From CAKTOF01 sp964523945 (lineage in GTDB: Bacteria; Bacillota; Clostridia; Oscillospirales; Oscillospiraceae): a DNA stretch of 9,577 bases. Of the stretch, positions 6,573 through 9,577 are shown in pieces. The stretch lies in NCBI GenBank assembly GCA_964523945.1, contig CAZGBU010000082.1:1-9577 (forward strand), in the 5' to 3' direction. Each line of letters begins with the position of its first letter. The first letter of the stretch is position 1. A program made the position numbers and the translations under genes. Below the pieces are notes generated by a model. The model was not told where the DNA came from and did no database searches. It saw nothing but the letters and a program-made list of their open reading frames with translations.

Positions 6573-7286
6573 ATGGAAGCCATTTTATTTGATCTGGACG
6601 GCACGCTGCTGCCGATGGACATGAAAGAATTCACGACCGGCTATTTCGGCCTGCTGGCCGAGACGGCGGCACCGTATGGCTACGGTGCGAAAGAACTGGT
6701 TGCCTCGCTGTGGAAAGGCGTGGCTGCAATGGTGAAAAACGACGGCATGCAGTCGAATGAGGCGCGGTTTTGGCAGAGCTTTGTCGAGGATTATGGCGAA
6801 CAGGCGTTGGCTGCGCACAGGCCGGTGTTTGATCGGTTTTACGCGACAGATTTTGACCGCGCTGTGCGCTTTACTCAGCCGAATCCCCGCGCGGCGGAGG
6901 CGGTCCGCCTTGCCCGGCAGGCCGCGAAGCAGGTGATTCTGGCGACCAACCCGCTGTTTCCGGCTGCGGGTGTGCGTACGCGCCTGCGCTGGATCGGGCT
7001 GACGATGGAGGACTTCGACGATGTGACGACGTATGAGAACAGTGCATACTGCAAGCCGAACCCGGATTATTACCGCGCGCTGCTGCAGCGCTGTGGCCTG
7101 CACCCGGAGTCGTGTGTCATGGTGGGCAACGACGTGGGCGAGGATATCCTTGCCGCGCAGGCCGCCGGCCTTGACACCTATCTGGTTACCGACTGCGCGA
7201 TCGGCCTGGACACGCCGCATGAGAGTGAACGCGGCAGCTTTTCCGCGCTGCTCGAGTGGCTGCGTACGCTGCCGAAAGCGGTATAA
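6573..7286 (+). CDS. HAD-superfamily phosphatase-like hydrolase
   Basis: This 237-residue protein has all the haloacid-dehalogenase phosphatase motifs. Motif I is FDLDGT (6-11), with Asp7 as nucleophile and Asp9 as acid/base. Motif II is ILATN, with Thr125. Motif III is the Lys in YCKPNP (Lys161), and motif IV is VGNDVGED (184-191), with Asp187 for the magnesium ion. The roughly 80 residues between motif I and the TQPNPRA segment are helical and match a C1-type cap, as in phosphoglycolate phosphatase and pyrophosphatase relatives. It probably removes phosphate from a small metabolite in the cytoplasm; the substrate cannot be inferred. The ATG at 6573 follows AAAGGAAG (6560-6567) by 5 nt. The gene begins 59 nt after the natural end of the flavoenzyme gene, with no terminator between, so it is probably co-transcribed from the promoter at 4470. 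Confidence 0.88.
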   Translation: MEAILFDLDGTLLPMDMKEFTTGYFGLLAETAAPYGYGAKELVASLWKGVAAMVKNDGMQSNEARFWQSFVEDYGEQALAAHRPVFDRFYATDFDRAVRFTQPNPRAAEAVRLARQAAKQVILATNPLFPAAGVRTRLRWIGLTMEDFDDVTTYENSAYCKPNPDYYRALLQRCGLHPESCVMVGNDVGEDILAAQAAGLDTYLVTDCAIGLDTPHESERGSFSALLEWLRTLPKAV

Positions 7287-7287
7287 T
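7282..7287 (+). promoter_or_regulatory. Possible -10 element for rubrerythrin, overlapping the phosphatase stop codon
   Basis: A perfect TATAAT lies at 7282-7287, overlapping the TAA stop of the phosphatase gene and 47 nt before the rubrerythrin ATG. No recognisable -35 hexamer is seen 16-18 nt upstream (the region around 7258-7264 reads GGCTGCG), and there is no TG extension. If used, transcription would start near 7294. It may also be chance AT content in a GC-rich region. Confidence 0.35.
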
Positions 7288-7298
7288 AATTTCCAGAC

Positions 7299-7333
7299 TG
7301 CGGATACTACTGTCGTCAAAGGAGGCATCCGCA
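7299..7333 (+). promoter_or_regulatory. Leader hairpin presenting the rubrerythrin ribosome binding site
   Basis: TGCGGAT (7299-7305) pairs perfectly with ATCCGCA (7327-7333). The 21-nt loop contains AAAGGAGG (7318-7325), and the 3' arm ends at the base just before the ATG at 7334. The geometry is suggestive of translational control, but with only seven pairs and the ribosome binding site in the loop it may have little effect. Confidence 0.35.
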
Positions 7334-7954
7334 ATGGAATTTTTGAAGACGCAGACTGCTGTCAATCTTGCCCGCAGCTTTGCAGGCGAGTCCCAGGCGC
7401 GCAACCGCTACACATTCTATGCCGATCAGGCACGCCGGGAAGAACAGGAATATCTCGCCCGTATTTTCGAGCAGACGGCCGATAACGAGCGCGCACACGC
7501 GCTGGAGTTTCTCGAAAAGCTGCAGAAATACGGCGGAGTGGAGATTCCCAACATCGATCTGGACGCGGGTTACCCATTTTCCTATGGCAACACGCTGCAG
7601 AACTTTCTCTTTGCCGCGGCGGGCGAGCTCGACGAGCATGAGACGGCTTATCCCACCTATGCCAAGATCGCGGCGGAGGAGGGCTTCGCTGACATTGCGC
7701 AGCTGTGGAAAATGACTGCGGTGGTCGAAGGACTGCACCACAATATCTTCACTGAGGCGCACCGGCAACTTGAAACCGGTACGCTCTACCACAAGGAGCA
7801 GCCGGTTGTCTGGCGCTGCCTGAACTGCGGCAGCGTCCGCCAGGCGGTTGAGCCTTGGGAGGTCTGTCCGATCTGCGGCAAGCCGATGGGCTGGGTAATG
7901 GGCTATGTCGATGAGCGGCTGATCCCGGGCGAATCAGAACGCAAAAGCAGCTGA
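7334..7954 (+). CDS. rbr: Rubrerythrin (non-heme diiron peroxidase)
   Basis: This cytoplasmic enzyme of 206 residues reduces hydrogen peroxide to water in anaerobes, using electrons that reach its diiron centre through a rubredoxin-like domain. The ferritin-like four-helix part (about 1-150) shows the iron ligands in order: Glu19 in AGESQARNRY, Glu52 and His55 in NERAHA, Glu98 and Glu101 in GELDEH, Glu115 in KIAAEEGF, and Glu132 with His135 in VEGLHH. The C-terminal rubredoxin domain has CLNC (162-165) and CPIC (178-181) to hold one iron. Its 12-residue spacing between pairs is the short form typical of rubrerythrins. The ATG at 7334 follows AAAGGAGG by 8 nt; the frame is open further upstream but family similarity begins at MEFLKTQTA. 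It follows the phosphatase by 47 nt and may be read from the 4470 promoter or a weak local one. A terminator follows. Confidence 0.95.
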   Translation: MEFLKTQTAVNLARSFAGESQARNRYTFYADQARREEQEYLARIFEQTADNERAHALEFLEKLQKYGGVEIPNIDLDAGYPFSYGNTLQNFLFAAAGELDEHETAYPTYAKIAAEEGFADIAQLWKMTAVVEGLHHNIFTEAHRQLETGTLYHKEQPVVWRCLNCGSVRQAVEPWEVCPICGKPMGWVMGYVDERLIPGESERKSS

Positions 7955-7964
7955 ATGGAAACAG

Positions 7965-8007
7965 GGCCGTCCCGCGCAGTCTGACGCGGGACGGCCTCTG
8001 CTGTTTT
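7965..8007 (+). terminator. Terminator between convergent rubrerythrin and amidase genes
   Basis: GGCCGTCCCGCG (7965-7976) pairs perfectly with 7985-7996 around an 8-nt loop. Flanking AAACAG (7959-7964) and CTGTTT (8001-8006) can extend the stem across a four-base bulge (TCTG). On the + strand a TTTT run (8004-8007) follows; on the minus strand only a CTGTTTCC stretch follows, so termination is probably better for rubrerythrin than for the amidase. The Ts overlap the amidase stop codon (8006-8008 on the minus strand). Confidence 0.75.
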
Positions 8008-8740
8008 ATTGAATGAATACGCTGCTGGCAAATCCAATGACGCCATTGTACTCTACGACATACCATTCATCATACTCGTTCAGGATCTGAACGGTTGCAC
8101 CGTTTGGAATGTTGGCAATGACCGCCGCGGTGAGCGACGGCGCGGTGCGCAGGTTCAGCGTACCGCTTGAGAGCGAAACGGTGCCGGTGCGTTCCGGCCC
8201 TGGCTCGAGAAATGGGAGACCGAAGTATTCGGTGACTGACAGCGCCAGTGCGCGGGCAATGGCGTCAAGGTTTTCCGTGATCCAGTTGGCGTCGTCGACG
8301 TTGTCGTGGTAGGCCAGCTCAACGAATGCAGATGGCGCGCGTGTCTGCCGCAGTTCACCGATGGTGGTCGACTGCTCGGCGCGCACCAGCGACGGAATCG
8401 GATAAATCGGCCGCAGATTGTCGACGATGATGTTGGCCATCCGCATGCCGTTTTCGCTGCCGGGGTAGTAGAAAACGATGGATCCGCGGATCGTGCCATA
8501 GCGTCCCTCCGGCGCCGCATTGGAGTGGAGCGCAAGATGAAAGTCGAAATTGCCGCGGTTGGATTGCCGGATGGCGGTGACAGCTGTTCCCGCCGGGTTG
8601 TTGCGCACGACGTTGATACCCGACGCGCGCAGGTATGGTTCCATCCGGTCGGCCAACAGATTCATCCAGTACTCCTCGCTGCCGCCGGTGACGTACAGAT
8701 TGTTCTGCTGGGTGGAGGGACTGAGAAATAAGTAGGGCAT
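8006..8740 (-). CDS. N-acetylmuramoyl-L-alanine amidase with C-terminal SH3-like domain
   Basis: This 244-residue protein has an Amidase_3-type catalytic domain (about 3-172), which cuts the bond between muramic acid and the stem peptide in peptidoglycan. A linker (LEPGPERTG) and a bacterial SH3 domain (about 185-244: GTLNLRTAPSLTAAVIANIP, then YDEWYVVEYNGVIGFASSVFI) follow and may bind the wall. Visible zinc or catalytic candidates are Glu22/Glu23 in GGSEEYWMN, His72 in LALHSNA and Glu141 in VELAYHDN. The usual N-terminal D-x-GHGG motif, with the first zinc ligand, is replaced by YLFLSPSTQQNN, a form common in clostridial relatives. There is no signal peptide, so export would need another route or release by lysis, as for mother-cell amidases such as CwlC. 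The start at 8740 has AGGCGG 7 nt upstream on the minus strand. It converges on the rubrerythrin gene and diverges from the YitT-like gene. Confidence 0.9.
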   Translation of the reverse strand: MPYLFLSPSTQQNNLYVTGGSEEYWMNLLADRMEPYLRASGINVVRNNPAGTAVTAIRQSNRGNFDFHLALHSNAAPEGRYGTIRGSIVFYYPGSENGMRMANIIVDNLRPIYPIPSLVRAEQSTTIGELRQTRAPSAFVELAYHDNVDDANWITENLDAIARALALSVTEYFGLPFLEPGPERTGTVSLSSGTLNLRTAPSLTAAVIANIPNGATVQILNEYDEWYVVEYNGVIGFASSVFIQ

Positions 8741-8764
8741 AGATGCGCCGCCTTTCTTTTTTTT

Positions 8765-8791
8765 CAGTCTATGCGGCGGTGCGGCCGCCGT
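8765..8791 (-). promoter_or_regulatory. Weak candidate sigma-K-like promoter for the amidase
   Basis: Read on the minus strand, AC (8791-8790), a 16-nt spacer and CATAGACTG (8773-8765) resemble the mother-cell sigma-K pattern AC-N16-CATAnnnTA, missing the final A. It lies about 25 nt before the amidase ATG. No convincing vegetative promoter was seen on this strand in the 138-nt divergent region. The match is short and could be chance. Confidence 0.2.
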
Positions 8792-8816
8792 GCCCGTCCG
8801 ACGTTCGACATTTTGC

Positions 8817-8845
8817 TTGCATTACCGGTACAGTTTTGCTACACT
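8817..8845 (+). promoter_or_regulatory. Extended -10 promoter for the YitT-like gene
   Basis: TTGCAT (8817-8822), a 17-nt spacer and TACACT (8840-8845) preceded by TGC (8837-8839) form an extended -10 promoter. The -35 hexamer equals that at 4470. Transcription would start near 8852, about 27 nt before the ATG at 8879. Two short palindromes, TACCGGTA (8823-8830) and CTGTGCACAG (8844-8853), lie in the spacer and at the predicted start site. Confidence 0.65.
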
Positions 8846-8878
8846 GTGCACAGATGCTGCAAAAAGGGGCGAACCCGC

Positions 8879-9577
8879 ATGAAATCCCGCGTTCAGGAAT
8901 TTGCACTTATCACGCTCGGCACCGCACTGGTGGCCGCCGGCGTCTATTTTTTTCAGTTCCCCAATCACTTTTCAACGGGTGGTGTCTCCGGCCTAGCGGT
9001 TGTGCTGGCGAGATTTCTCCCGGTTTCCTCAACGGTCATCAACACGGTGACCAGTGTGCTGTTCCTGCTGCTGGGGTTTGTGACGCTCAAACGCGACTTT
9101 GGCGCGAAGACGATCTACTGTACAGCGCTGTATACAGTGCTGGTGCAGGCGCTTGAGTGGCTCTTCCCGATGCAGGCACCGCTGACGGATCAGAAGATGC
9201 TTGAACTGATGTTTTCCGTCATTTTGCCGGCACTGGGCTCGGCGCTCGTCTTTAACCTCGGCGCGAGTACCGGCGGTACCGACATCCCGGCAATGATTTT
9301 GAAAAAATACACCGGGTTGGATATCGGTCGGGCCCTGCTGGTCGTCAACTGCCTGATTGCCGGCTCCGCGCTTGTGGTCTTCGACATTGAGACCGGGCTG
9401 TTCTGTCTGCTTGGTCTGCTGCTGAAGTCGGCGCTGGTTGATTCGATCATCTCTTCGCTCAATCTCCGTAAGTGCGTGATGATTGTCACAGTCGAGCCTG
9501 AGGCGGTGGCAACATTTATCACCGGCAAGCTCCACCGCTCGGCAACGACCTGGGCGGCGGCGGGGGCATATACCGGC
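8879..9577 (+). CDS. YitT family membrane protein (DUF161 plus DUF2179), 3' end missing
   Basis: The frame runs open from the ATG at 8879 to the window edge, 233 codons with no stop. The first roughly 195 residues form the hydrophobic YitT (DUF161) part, with several membrane segments: LITLGTALVAAGVYFFQ, the NHFSTGGVSGLAVVL motif, and the diagnostic LGASTGGTDIPAMILKKYTG at about residues 138-157. After LVDSIISSLNLRK comes the start of the cytoplasmic DUF2179 domain: VMIVTVEPEAVATFITGKL, then RSATTWAAAGAYTG, which fits the family pattern R-G-x-T-x-x-x-x-x-G-x-Y-x-G with Ser in place of the first Gly. The usual family length is about 280-300, so some 50-60 residues are missing. AAAGGGG (8863-8869) is the ribosome binding site, 9 nt before the ATG. 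The function of the family is not established; a transport role is often supposed. Confidence 0.92.
   Translation, partial: MKSRVQEFALITLGTALVAAGVYFFQFPNHFSTGGVSGLAVVLARFLPVSSTVINTVTSVLFLLLGFVTLKRDFGAKTIYCTALYTVLVQALEWLFPMQAPLTDQKMLELMFSVILPALGSALVFNLGASTGGTDIPAMILKKYTGLDIGRALLVVNCLIAGSALVVFDIETGLFCLLGLLLKSALVDSIISSLNLRKCVMIVTVEPEAVATFITGKLHRSATTWAAAGAYTG

Noticed and set aside
8743..9156. Plus-strand open frame across the divergent region and the yitT start
   Set aside because: It is in another frame from the clear YitT-family protein starting at 8879, has no ribosome binding site, and its product resembles no family.
1..9577. Mobile elements, CRISPR arrays, tRNA genes, toxin-antitoxin or defence systems
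   Set aside because: I looked for transposase motifs, terminal repeats, spaced direct repeats and tRNA-like cloverleaf ends and saw none. All the sequence is accounted for by housekeeping or metabolic genes and short regulatory gaps.

Overview
The window reads as chromosomal DNA of an anaerobic, GC-rich member of the Clostridia, probably an Oscillospirales-type gut bacterium. The support is Firmicutes-style ribosome binding sites (AAAGGAGG, GAGGTGG), a rubrerythrin, a clostridial-type cell-wall amidase without a signal peptide, a YitT-family membrane protein, and an old-yellow-enzyme (OYE)-type flavin/iron-sulfur reductase of the kind that is multiplied in these genomes. The taxon is an inference from gene content; no ribosomal RNA or marker gene is present.

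Region 1 (1-4438, + strand) is a branched-chain amino acid ABC transporter operon in canonical order: a substrate-binding protein cut by the left edge, then permeases LivH and LivM and ATPases LivG and LivF. The four downstream genes are packed tightly (10-nt gap, 8-nt overlap, 5-nt gap). The binding-protein gene is separated from them by about 150 nt holding two strong hairpins, the second ending in a T5 tract. This probably lets more binding protein than membrane complex be made. A strong intrinsic terminator follows livF.

Region 2 (4470-8007, + strand) starts with a near-consensus sigma-70/sigma-A promoter (TTGCAT, 17 nt, TATAAT). It drives an OYE/2,4-dienoyl-CoA-reductase-like flavoenzyme, a HAD-superfamily phosphatase and a rubrerythrin, and ends in a GC-rich hairpin terminator. 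The flavoenzyme gene carries an in-frame TAA about 72 codons before its natural end. The same frame continues past the stop with clearly conserved family sequence, so this is a recent nonsense mutation or a base-call error.

Region 3 (8006-9577) holds a minus-strand N-acetylmuramoyl-L-alanine amidase with a C-terminal SH3-like domain, convergent with the rubrerythrin and sharing its terminator region. Divergent from it is a YitT/DUF161-DUF2179 membrane protein with its own promoter, cut by the right edge just inside the DUF2179 domain.

There are no mobile elements, CRISPR arrays, tRNA or rRNA genes, and no gene-free stretch over 300 bases. I see no convincing new multi-gene system. The points most worth checking are the interrupted flavoenzyme gene and its unusual active-site segment, the hairpin pair inside the liv operon, and the small regulatory structures upstream of the rubrerythrin and YitT genes.
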